Below, in pieces: positions 31,578-40,687 of a DNA stretch of 64,000 nucleotides. The notes beneath the pieces were generated by a model, which searched no databases, had not been told where the DNA came from, and saw only the letters and a list, made by a program, of their open reading frames with translations. The stretch is from Paralithodes platypus (Eukaryota; Arthropoda; Malacostraca; Decapoda; Lithodidae): positions 10,148,671 to 10,212,670 of the forward strand of contig CM064552.1 of assembly GCA_032716605.1 (NCBI GenBank), written 5' to 3'. Made by a program: the position numbers and the translations under genes. Each line of letters begins with the position of its first letter. The stretch's first letter is position 1.

Positions 31578-31697
31578 ACAGTAACCCCTGGTTGTGCCCT
31601 GGCCAGGGTTTACCCATCACTCCACCGAAATTGTTGATTGGAGACCAAAGTGCTTTCATTATTTACATTCAAGTCTCTTTTAATTTAATTTGTTTAG
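31578..31697 (+). repeat. 120-bp direct repeat, right copy
   Basis: Starts ACAGTAACCCCTGGTTGTGC and ends TTAATTTAATTTGTTTAG. Pair of 29387-29506. Either an unusually long target duplication or an older duplication inside the DIRS leader. Confidence 0.93.
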
Positions 31698-31958
31698 TTT
31701 CCACTCTAGTCGGTCACGAATCACTCTTCATATTTATTACCTTCAAGTTTTTGTCACATGACAGTGTTTCCTTTAAACCAGCATTACATCAACTATGGAT
31801 CGAAATTGTATTAACCCGCGGGTACTGCTCGTCTAAACATTCGTATAATATAACTTTATTTCCCAAGTTATCATGAGCTCCTACTCCCAATGAGTACCCA
31901 TAATAATATCATAGTTGACCTTGTCCCTCTACAATGAAAAACTGATGTGGGACATGCT
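31698..31958. other. DIRS leader, no ORF recognised
   Basis: Continuation of the leader sequence after the LINE. Confidence 0.4.
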
Positions 31959-32640
31959 GATAATATTCCAATTACCCAGGTAACCTAAACCCATCACAAA
32001 AGGGTCCGGTACCAAGGCCCGGACACTGGGACCGCCAGCAGGGTGGCAGTCCCGAGTGCCCGATCAGGCGGGAGACACCAGAATACCATTTAAAACCAAA
32101 TTCCCGGTTTGATAAAATTCCAATTACCCAGGTAACCTAGACCCATCACAAGAGGGTCGGGTACCAAGGCCCGGACACCGGGACCGCCAGCCGGGTGGCA
32201 GTCCCGAGTGCCCGATCAGGCGGGAGACACCAGAATACCATTCAATACCAAATTCCCTGTTCCCGAGTCATTATCTCAACAAACCCCGGTCCCCAAGACC
32301 CGGGTTTCAAGACTGCCGGGTAGGGAGACCCACCCGAACAGGCGGACAACACTATGTTACCATACACTCATATTTTCCCCGGTTATCCTAGCCCTCATTT
32401 CGATGAAACTAGGACACCAAGACCCGGCTACCGGGACTACCGAGTATGGCTAAAGTCCCGGGTACCCGGATGGTCGGGAACGACATTACTACCATATAAA
32501 TATAACCCAAGACTCCGTTTTTTTTTCCCTAGGACTTATATTTATAAAGCCAGAGCACCAAGACCCGATACCGGAACTACCGAGTATGACAACAGTCCCG
32601 GGTACCCAGATATCCCCAGACTAGAATAGGTCTTGATAAC
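31959..32640 (+). repeat. Tandem 152-bp repeats and diverged units in the DIRS leader
   Basis: Two close copies (31959-32110 and 32111-32262) share ATTCCAATTACCCAGGTAAC and GGGTGGCAGTCCCGAGTGCC. They are followed by two to three shorter, diverged units around GACACCAAGACCCGGCTACC and AGTCCCGGGTACCC to about 32640. Coding frames here are proline-rich artefacts of CCCGGG words. Confidence 0.85.
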
Positions 32641-33376
32641 CCACAACACCCGGCCGGATACCATCAAACTATGGACCGGGTACTCTAACACTAAGAGAAG
32701 GGCCCCAAATACAGGACTCAAATAGAAATTATTACTGGGTACTCTTGGTTAGACCATACTATAGTAGGCTAATTAACCTTAAACAGGTTAAACAATATTT
32801 AACAAAACTTTCAGAATTAAATCAAATATGAGAACTTATGATAAACACGTCTGTATAACCAATTAAATTAAAGCAAATCATGCAAGGCTAGACCCTAGTC
32901 CTAGCTCAAACCAAGTAAACCTAATAAGAACGATGCTTATCTCATTATGCAACATTGACTCCGTGATATTTCAACAGGCTCAGGCAAGACACGACACTAC
33001 AGAGGAGGAGCTCTGATCATCAATTAGACCTACTCCCTCCATACCAAGAGATACCACAACAGGTCCGGTACATTATCCCGGACTTCAAGCCCTGGACACC
33101 CCTAGCCAAGCCACCTGTGGGCCCCGGCCCACACCTAACAAACTTGCAATATCAGGTCAGTCTACGAGTCAAATCTTTAGACGTTTGTTCTGGTCCACCG
33201 GCTAAGATTATTCCCACTATTTACATAATTTAATTAATTTACAGGGATAGGCCTACGTACAAAATTTTAGTTTTCAGGAAACAAACACAAATTGTCTCCC
33301 CTCTCTAAAAGAATCCTTTTGTTTTCTTTTCTCCCCTCTCGTCAGGGCCTACATGCAACCATAGAAGAAAGCTAAG
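32641..33376. other. DIRS leader, no ORF recognised
   Basis: AT-rich then CT-rich sequence up to the first gag-like ORF. Possibly contains the promoter of the element, but no motif is decisive. Confidence 0.4.
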
Positions 33377-34024
33377 GTGCAACAAACAGAAGTCCTCACC
33401 CTGGAAGACGATTTCTCCTTCAGAGGGTTCTCCTCCCCGGAACCCTCACCAGCCTACATGGACAGTATCACAGTACATGAAATGGACCCTCCCGAGGACT
33501 CAACCCTATGCTCAAGCAGGGATTGCACCACATTATCCCTTACAGCTCATAATCTCTGTGCCTATCACGCTATGTGTATTGATAGGACAAAAGCTAGGTG
33601 GAACCCTAAAGTTTGTGACAGGTGTAATTATTACATAGCTAAGTACCATAACCCACTTTCTACACTAGCCCCCGACACATGTAAGAATATTCTGAAAGCT
33701 GTGTGGCATGCGGTAAAATCGTATATTTCAGGTACATTGAAGAAACACCCAGAAATTGCAAACCCAGAATTCGTAAAATTCTTAGAGATATCCGTAGCTA
33801 GATCCCGTAGCTCTTCCTCATCACACGACAGGAAAAAGTCACATTCTAGCAAGAAGAGAGAGAGGTCAACCAGCCCCCAGTCGCCCAGTAAAAGACACAA
33901 ACATACAAGGAAACCCCATGCCAAAGAACCACCATTCATCCAGACTGAACCAGGCTCTGAGGAGGTCAACCCCTCCCCACTATCCCTAGACAAGTGGGCG
34001 GACTCTATGGATCAACAATTTTAA
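33377..34024 (+). CDS. DIRS gag-like ORF 1 (215 aa)
   Basis: Residues 40-85 hold a cysteine/histidine cluster (CSSRDC, CAYHAMC, KVCDRCNYYIAKYH) that could bind metal. Residues 140-190 are Arg/Ser/Lys-rich (ARSRSSSSSHDRKKSHSSKK), suited to RNA or nuclear targeting, and the C-terminus is acidic. Similar Cys-rich plus basic proteins precede gag in DIRS-like and related elements, but I cannot name a specific family. The ATG is the first in a long open frame and lies about 20 bp after a run of stops. It precedes a second gag-like ORF by about 140 nt. Confidence 0.6.
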   Translation: MQQTEVLTLEDDFSFRGFSSPEPSPAYMDSITVHEMDPPEDSTLCSSRDCTTLSLTAHNLCAYHAMCIDRTKARWNPKVCDRCNYYIAKYHNPLSTLAPDTCKNILKAVWHAVKSYISGTLKKHPEIANPEFVKFLEISVARSRSSSSSHDRKKSHSSKKRERSTSPQSPSKRHKHTRKPHAKEPPFIQTEPGSEEVNPSPLSLDKWADSMDQQF

Positions 34025-34160
34025 CTAACCCCCTTACCTACCTCTACCGAACCAGCTCCCCCTCATACAATCAAGATATGTACAAGAGCGGAAATACATA
34101 CCCCAAGAGACTTATCTTACCACCATCCTTCACATCCAACAGCCCAATCACATTCCACTC

Positions 34161-34817
34161 TTGACAGACCCAGACCAAGTAGGGTACAGTACATTTGAAG
34201 AAGACCAAAATACAATACCCCCTGAGGAAACCCAAGACCCCTACGATATGGCCGACGACAGAATAGAGTGCTACGACATCATTTCCAGCAGCCACACTGA
34301 CGAAAGTTGGAATGACAAGGACTCCCGCACTTATCAGGGAGACCATTCAGGAGAAGAACCTCACCAGTCTGACACAGACTCAAGACTGAGCCCTCGTAAT
34401 GACTTATGGAGAGAGATGAAAGATACTTTAAGATCATTGACCAATGAGTTAACAGACAACTTACATCAGAAATTGGCGTCTATGGATAAGGCTATCCAGG
34501 ACCTTCAATGTAGGGCCCTGTCCCCATCCATGTTACAACCAGCCACACCCGACCCAGTCCCACTAGCTCAGATACCTGCCCAGCCCAAACAGCATGATCA
34601 GGAATTAACACCCACTCCGTCATCCTCCACTCAACCCAGTCTTCAAGCCACTGGCCTTCCCAGTAACCTATTCCTGTCCCATATTCGTCCCCCCCTATCG
34701 AACAAGAACCGGAAATCTCCAAGAAACCCTTCCCTCTTCTGTTTGGGGACTCCCGTCACTGGAAGCAAATACCAGTGGAAACACCTGAAGATGCGGACAC
34801 AGGCCATCCAGAACTGA
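34161..34817 (+). CDS. DIRS gag-like ORF 2, N-terminal part (218 aa)
   Basis: An acidic N-terminus (DPDQVGYSTFEEDQNTIPPE) is followed by a predicted coiled coil (LWREMKDTLRSLTNELTDNL, HQKLASMDKAIQDLQ) at residues 85-115, then a Pro/Gln-rich linker. The frame overlaps by 43 nt with the next ORF in a different phase. Since the following ORF starts in what looks like the middle of a Gag, the two probably were one protein separated by a frameshift near 34740-34775. Confidence 0.55.
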   Translation: MTDPDQVGYSTFEEDQNTIPPEETQDPYDMADDRIECYDIISSSHTDESWNDKDSRTYQGDHSGEEPHQSDTDSRLSPRNDLWREMKDTLRSLTNELTDNLHQKLASMDKAIQDLQCRALSPSMLQPATPDPVPLAQIPAQPKQHDQELTPTPSSSTQPSLQATGLPSNLFLSHIRPPLSNKNRKSPRNPSLFCLGTPVTGSKYQWKHLKMRTQAIQN

Positions 34818-36140
34818 TACCTGTCCCAAATGACTGGGTAATCGAAATGGACGAACTGCGACACCTCCGGGCAAAAGACGCACAGGACCAAGTACTGGAC
34901 GTAATCATAAAACCTTTCCCGTCTATGTCAGACGCTAGGTACTTCACGTTCACACAGACATCCGCAGTCCCCTCGGGTAAACGCTTCAAACCATGGTCGG
35001 ATTTGAATAAAGCCGACGGGCATAATGCCATTAAATCTCTATCCACTCTCGCAACAGACATACAATGTTCCACAAAAATGTCCGAAAGTAAAATTCCCAT
35101 GCTGGAGGTTTCATCCTTAGGCTATGGCCCATGGTCTGAATGGGTATCTGGGGCAGAAAAATGTGCTCTTTCCAGTATGGATACTACACCCCAAAGAATC
35201 CCACAAGATGATCACCAGTTTGCCACAATGTATGTGCACAACTCCGACTCTATTCCCCAGGGGTTCTGGGAATACCTCAGAGCCCCAAAGATAGTATGCA
35301 AGCCATCCAATAACCCCATGATCTCTACACCTACTCCGACGCTGATCGACAAGGATTTTAGACTACGCCAAAAAGCCCACAGACTGCTATCAAGCTTCAT
35401 CACATGGCAGAAGCTCTCTAATTCCATGAGACAGGTGGCAGATTCCATCGCTGAACAAAAATCCAGATCAGCTCTCCATCTCATCAGGAGAGCATCTCTT
35501 GTCAACTCTCTAATGACCACGGGTGATGTCAAGACTGCGATTTATGAAGCAGCCAGAGCAAGACAAGATATACGCATCCACTTGTCCATGAAAATGCCAA
35601 AAGATATCGCCGCTCGAGTCCTCCTCTCACCCCTATTCACCAGCAGATTAATGCCCCAAACAACATGGAACGAAGTCCACTCCCTACTACTACGACCGGA
35701 GATAGCAACGTCAAGACAGTCTCAAGCATACAGACAAGGCCACCCTAGTAGGTTCCACCCTCACTCTCACCCTCACCGGGGAAAAGGGAGGGGCCAGTTC
35801 CCCCCTCGACAATATACCCCTCATACATTTCAGTCGCACAGGAGTAACTCATCAAGCAACAGAGGGCACAGAGGACACTACCAGGCCAGAGGTCGAGGCT
35901 CACCAAGGACCCAACCATCACCCCACACACGACCTCCACCGAAACAACAAAACTACGGGTCACAACAAAGACCTCAACATACAGGACGTCAGACTCATCA
36001 AGCAGGACGCCATGCTCCCAACCACCAGAAACCACAAGGTCACCACCAATCCACCAACTCTCACCAAACGACCCAGGATCCAAAAACTGACTTTCCAAGA
36101 GGCCATCAACCAAGAACTGGCCCTGCATTCGACAGGCCAA
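34775..36140 (+). CDS. DIRS Gag, capsid-like and basic region
   Basis: Residues 1-330 form the conserved DIRS Gag body: KRFKPWSDLNKADGHNAIKS, SLGYGPWSEWVSGAEKC, FWEYLRAPKIVCKPSNNPM, DKDFRLRQKAHRLLSSFITW, and ALHLIRRASLVNSLM. Residues 330-450 are rich in His, Arg, Gln and Gly (HPHRGKGRGQFPPRQ, RGHRGHYQARGRGSP), an RNA-binding tail. The frame stays open to 36874, but beyond about 36140 it runs out of phase with the RT and is not Gag-like. The decayed element at 20953-22830 carries the same DKDF/NKDF block. Confidence 0.7.
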
Positions 36141-36844
36141 TTCAGGGAAAATTTTCAGCATTGGCCTCAAAGATCCTGGGCAAAGAGAGTGGTAAAGAAG
36201 GGCCTCACATGGAAATGGCTGGCAAGACCCCGCCTCAGAGCTCAGCCCAACAAGATACAGCTATCTCCAGAATTAGTAACAGTGATAAACCAAATGTTAA
36301 CAGACAAAGTTCTCACTCACCCTCCAGAGGGCACACCAGTTTTTCTGTCACGCATGTTCCTCGTCCCAAAAAGAGACAACCGCCAACTAAGACCCGTGAT
36401 AGACATGTCCCTTCTCAACAAGTCAATTCACAATACAAAATTCAGAATGCTAACTATCTCCCAGGTAAGGCTAGTACTACAACCGAAGGCCTGGATAATT
36501 ACCCTGGACCTAAAAGACGCCTACTGGCACATTCCAATAGCAAAAAGATACCAAAAGTTCCTAGCTATCCCATTCAGAAACAAAGCGGTAATGTTCACCA
36601 GAATGCCCTTCGGTCTGAACATAGCCCCCAGAATTTTCACCAAGATAGTCAAACAAGCTCTCCTCCCACTACTCGAAAATGGAGTAAAGATCCTGTTCTA
36701 CCTAGACGACTGGTTGATTCTCGGGTCCACACCTCTCCAATGCCAAGAACAAACCTTGAAAGTAGTACAACATGTTACAAAGCTGGGCTTCAGAGTGAAC
36801 CTGGAGAAGTCAATGCTCACTCCCTCACAATCAGCGGAATGGGT
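36012..36844 (+). pseudogene. DIRS reverse transcriptase, interrupted
   Basis: DIRS-type RT copying element RNA: LTHPPEGTPVFLSRMFLVPK near residue 95, LRPVIDMSLLNKSIHNTKFR near 126, AWIITLDLKDAYWHIPIA, TRMPFGLNIAPRIFTKIVKQ near 196 and the catalytic LFYLDDWLIL near residue 227, with both aspartates intact. The start overlaps the Gag tail in another phase, as in many DIRS elements where RT is made by frameshift or internal initiation. The frame is cut after SAEWV by an A-tailed insertion and resumes two phases later at 36976 with GLIWDTQLQ, so the copy cannot make a full polymerase. Confidence 0.88.
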
Positions 36845-36971
36845 TTTTTCTTTTTTTTTCTTTTTTCTATGTGATTGAGGGAGGCAAAAGGCATAACTGC
36901 CTATAGCGAGTGCCTCCCCCATAGTTGAAAGAGTGACAGGGCCAAAATCAAGGGACGTTCGAGCCAAAATA
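36845..36971 (-). mobile_element. Short A-tailed insertion (SINE-like) in the DIRS RT
   Basis: Between GGGT at 36841-36844 and GGGT at 36972-36975. On the minus strand it ends in an A-rich tail (AGAAAAAAGAAAAAAAAAGA) and contains a hairpin, GGGAGGCA paired with TGCCTCCC. Its removal restores EWV-GLIWD. No other copy was noticed in the window. Confidence 0.75.
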
Positions 36972-36975
36972 GGGT

Positions 36976-38164
36976 AGGCTTAATCTGGGACACACAACTC
37001 CAAACGATAAAGCAAAGCCCAGCCAATGCCAAACGTCTACAATTAAAACTGTTCAGAGTATTACATGCGAAGAATATCACCAGGAAACTTTGGGAATCTT
37101 TGATGGGCTCACTAAATTGGGTACAAATGACAGTACCCCTAGGCCGCCTCAGACTAAAGAGACTAATCTGGCTAGGCAACAAAGCCTTCCCTCTAACACC
37201 TCACAATTACCCGCTCGCCATCCCAAAGAGGATCCTACATCTCCTGGCCTTTTGGACAAGATCTCAAGTACGGGAATCGGTGACACACTGGTCAGATCCA
37301 CCTCCCACCTTATGGATAGACACAGATGCCTCGAGTCTGATAGGATGGGGCTACCAGTCAACGGAAGGCCATCAGAACCACGGGAAATGGACCACACTAA
37401 GTCAGTATCACATCAATGCCAAAGAGCTAGCAGTTCCTCTATTCTTTCTCAGGGACCATGCGACGTCATTGACCTCCAGATCAATAGCGTTCCGGATGGA
37501 CAACACGGCTTCCGTAACTTGCTTAAAGAAACAAGGCTCCACCCGGTCCAGGATCCTTCAAGATCTCTCAGAAAAGATATTCTTTCTAGCCCAGAAATAC
37601 TCCATAGTAATCCACGCAACATACCTACCAGGGGTCTCCAATCTATGGGCCGACGCTCTATCCAGGGGAAATAGCACTTCAGTGGAATGGGCCCTCAAAC
37701 AAGAAACGTTCAACCAATTAGTGCTACCATTTTCACCACAAATCGATCTGTTCGCATCTCTTCAATCAACGAAGCTCCAGGCTCACATTTCTCGGGATCT
37801 CAAGACACGGGAGGGAGGCCCGGATGCCTTCACAGTAGACTGGAACAGATGGACATCGATTTACCTCTTCCCACCCCCAGACACCTCACTAATGTGCAAA
37901 GTCATTCACCACCTCAGATCGTTCCAGGGACAAGTAACCCTGGTCGCTCCAATGTGGCCTACTCAAGCGTGGTACACTCAACTTACTCAATGGTGCAACA
38001 ACCCCCTGCAACTCCCCCTAACAGATTTCCACTTGGAAGAAATTGGGAACCTGCAGACCTCTCTCAATTTTGCTATGTGGACATTCTCAAATCCAAGTGG
38101 CTCCCGTCCTACGACGAGGAAGTCACGGACAAGCTCACAAATCAGTACACAGCTTCCACCCTGA
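36976..38164 (+). CDS. DIRS RNase H and downstream domain
   Basis: Continues the RT (GLIWDTQLQ, KLWESLMGSLNWVQMTVPLG) into RNase H: LWIDTDASSLIGWG (catalytic Asp), the NAKELAVPLFFL glutamate block, IAFRMDNTASVTCL and LWADALSRGNS near 37650. It then has the DIRS connecting domain, IDLFASLQSTKLQAHISRDL and WTSIYLFPPPDTSLMCKVI with VTLVAPMWPTQAWYTQL, which sits between RNase H and recombinase in this class and has been related to a methyltransferase. Its last 450 nt overlap the recombinase ORF in another phase. Broken only at its join with the RT. Confidence 0.82.
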
Positions 38165-39065
38165 GACAATACAGCTCTCACTGGAAACAATTTACAACGT
38201 GGATTGTAGATACTAACCAGAAGAACCCATCAGCTTCCTTGTTATTGAAATACCTAAATTACTTGTTTGAAACTAAGAATCTAGCAGTGAACACACTTAG
38301 AAACCACCTGTCGGCAGTGAAGGAACCCTTCCTCACCCTTACCGGTCTATCCTTACCCCAGAAAGACGAACAAGGGTTTATGAGAGCTTGCTTCAAACTC
38401 AGAGCCCCAAATCGTCAACTACTTCCTCAATGGTCAATCTCGAGGGTCCTAACATTATTACAGTCTAGGCCCTACTCGGTGAAACCAAACATAGAGAAGA
38501 AACTTAAGAAGTGTGTATTTCTGATGGCCCTGACCACTGGCCATAGGGTCTCAGAATTAGCGGCCATGGCAAGGTCCCCAAACTGTCTACGGTTTGCCCC
38601 TAATAACGACTCTGTACATATTGCACCTGCACCAGATTTTATTGCAAAAAACGAGCACCAGGAACATATCTTTACACCTTTCTCCATTCCTGCCTTGAAA
38701 AAGGGAAGATACACCATGCACTATGTCCTGTGAAAGCATTATATACCTACTTTAAGTCTGTTATTCCTAGAAATAAGGAACATTTATGGGTTTCTCCAGA
38801 TGGCTCAACAAGGTTGGGGAAAAAAGTCTTAGCATCCACAATAGTAGATGTAATTAAGGAGGCAGATCCCCAGGTGATTGCCAAAGCTCACGACGTCCGC
38901 AAGTGGGCCACTACCATCAGGTTCCTCAACAACTTTTCAGTAGAAGATATCTCTCAAACGGGGCTCTGGTCCTCGAGCAATACTTTCCTATCCAGATATT
39001 TGTCAGTACACCTGGAGAGACCCAATTTACCATGCATAGCTTTAAGGCAAGAACATACCCCTTGA
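37687..39065 (+). pseudogene. DIRS tyrosine recombinase, one frameshift
   Basis: The recombinase proper starts about 38060 (VDILKSKWLPSYDEEVTDKL). A SAM-like N-terminal domain (TASTLRQYSSHWKQFTTWI, LKYLNYLFETKNLAVNTLRN) is followed by the catalytic domain: MALTTGHRVSELAAM with the first Arg near 38555, KAHDVRKWATT with the His-x-x-Arg box near 38890 and a Tyr in FLSRYLSVH near 38995. The first frame stops at 38731, where GRYTM should pass into CPVKALYTYF. A 5-nt gain there shifts the phase, and the rest continues in 38730-39065. The enzyme would integrate the circular DNA form; this copy should be inactive. Confidence 0.85.
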
Positions 39066-39545
39066 GGGCATTAAGTAGTCTGTTGTATCTGATTCAGCAC
39101 TTTTATTACCAGTCCAACAGCATAAGAGAGTGTGTGCCCTGCCAGTCACTATAAATGGAAAGAAAAGAGGGGGGCGTGTTGAAGTCCCATGACGAAAAGG
39201 CAGGTCACACAATCTGAAACATATAACAAGAATGTTATGACCACATGATATCTATTACATAGCAATACCTATGTTTATTGCAACTACAAATGTTTAACAT
39301 TATTTTAGATTTTACGCTAAATTGATGAGATAGATTACCAGTATGTATTCACATCTCAATAGTTCTGTTTCTATGAAATAAGGCTTCTTTTAATGGTACC
39401 CGCCTTATACTGTATATCTTTTCTTACTGTTATACCTTTTATAAGTAAATACATGTCACAGTTCATATATTAGTTTTCAGTCTTCCTTTTAATTTGTTTT
39501 ATAGCTAAAGAGCATCTGAAGGTCCCTCCACCGGTCGTGATATGC
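39066..39545. other. DIRS 3' spacer
   Basis: Non-coding, AT-rich sequence between the recombinase and the internal complementary region. Confidence 0.5.
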
Positions 39546-39657
39546 TAGGCTCTTACGTCATTGACGTAAGGAGCCACCAATAAATTACGGTTTTGACAAC
39601 CCGTAAGGGAAGGAAGGAAAAACTACTATTTATTGGTGGCTCCTGAAGTCAATGACG
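39546..39657 (+). repeat. DIRS internal complementary region
   Basis: 39546-39585 is the reverse complement of the left outer end (28692-28731), and 39586-39657 is the reverse complement of the right outer end (39977-40048), joined without a gap. This is the DIRS-1 signature that lets the ends be completed on a circular intermediate. It fixes the element ends at 28692 and 40048. Confidence 0.92.
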
Positions 39658-39713
39658 AAATTGCCCTCCCTCCATCCCCTTCCCATTCACATGCTCAATT
39701 TGGTATATACTTT

Positions 39714-40048
39714 AGAGGCCAGTTCAAGACCAACTGGGATTTCAAGGCATGCTCATGGGAACAGAGGAAGATCTGAATGCGCAAGTGGCGCGGCGTTTGA
39801 ACTGTACTATCCCTTTTTCTTTTATTTTTCACTTTTCAGTGGCTCCGTCTCAATGACGTACCTTAGGAATGATTAAGGGGTACCCCCTAAGAAGATATTG
39901 GTTCTCGACCGTAGTGATCAGGATTAACCCGGGCTCAGAGGAGCCCGGAACGAGGCCATATTACCATAGGCTCTTACGTCATTGACTTCAGGAGCCACCA
40001 ATAAATAGTAGTTTTTCCTTCCTTCCCTTACGGGTTGTCAAAACCGTA
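39714..40048 (-). repeat. DIRS right inverted terminal repeat with 41-bp extension
   Basis: 39714-40007 mirrors the left repeat. 40008-40048 (TAGTAGTTTTTCCTTCCTTC onwards) has no match at the left end but is matched by the internal complementary region, as in DIRS-1, where the right repeat is longer. Confidence 0.92.
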
Positions 40049-40376
40049 GTTCTCTCACTCGGTTTTAAGTGATTTTAGAATGAATTGAAGCCTGTGCCTT
40101 TTAATTATTGTGTTAATATTAATTAGTATGTACTGTACTGTCCCTGAAAAAAAATAATAAGGTTCATATTTGTCATTAATATGATGAATTTCACATTTAA
40201 ATAAATACAAAAATAATAATAATTATCTCAATTTTCTCTGACGCGGACTTTCCTCTTATAATTCGGAATTTTTCCTCTCTTAAGTCGGTCATAAGTCGGA
40301 CTTCGGACATCTCGGAAAATCAGCCTTCTCGGAAGTGGTCTCCGCCCAATTAGTCCGAGTTAGCAAGGGTTTACTG
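40049..40376. mobile_element. Right arm of the pogo/Tigger-like element
   Basis: Right half of the element starting at 28558. Ends in GAGTTAGCAAGGGTTTACTG followed by TA. Contains CTCGGAAAATCAGCCTTCTC-type words like the left arm. Confidence 0.75.
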
Positions 40377-40378
40377 TA

Positions 40379-40687
40379 CTGTATATATCTAACCATCTCC
40401 ACAATGAGCTTATAATGTTGTTTTTTGTTTGCAGGTGATCTGCTGACAGTGGTAACAAACAAGAAAGAACGATGAAGAACTAGTTTCTTTCAAGTGTTGA
40501 AAGAAAAGTGCAATTATTGTATATGTGCATACGAGAGACATTGGAGAACCAAAATTATATTTAGGATTTGATATTTACTATACAGTAATTGGAAATGTGT
40601 TTGATTTTCTCTCTAGTTGAATTTGATTCTTAGCTTCATTATCCAGTAATGATTGATTTTTAGTGGTAGAAAGAGAAATATTGCACA
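40379..40687 (+). other. Putative 3' splice site and 5' untranslated exon of the zinc-finger gene
   Basis: TGTTGTTTTTTGTTTGCAG ends at 40434, a good polypyrimidine tract plus AG acceptor, 254 nt upstream of the ATG. If used, the zinc-finger coding exon starts with untranslated sequence and an upstream exon lies outside or within the transposon-rich region. Not testable here. Confidence 0.45.

Larger units (their letters stand above)
28692..40048 (+). mobile_element. DIRS-type tyrosine-recombinase retrotransposon (11.4 kb) carrying a LINE
   Basis: Terminal inverted repeats (28692-28985 and 39714-40007, the right one extended to 40048), an internal complementary region (39546-39657), gag-like ORFs, RT, RNase H and a tyrosine recombinase in the order expected for the DIRS-1 class. 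Such elements replicate through a circular intermediate and integrate by recombinase without target duplication. I see none here. The copy is disabled by a 127-bp insertion in the RT and a frameshift in the recombinase, and holds a LINE at 29507-31577. Without the LINE and one flanking repeat it would be about 9.2 kb. Confidence 0.9.

Noticed and set aside
36145..36874. Last 240 residues of the frame starting at 34775
   Set aside because: Out of phase with the RT that clearly occupies this stretch; low-complexity shadow translation.
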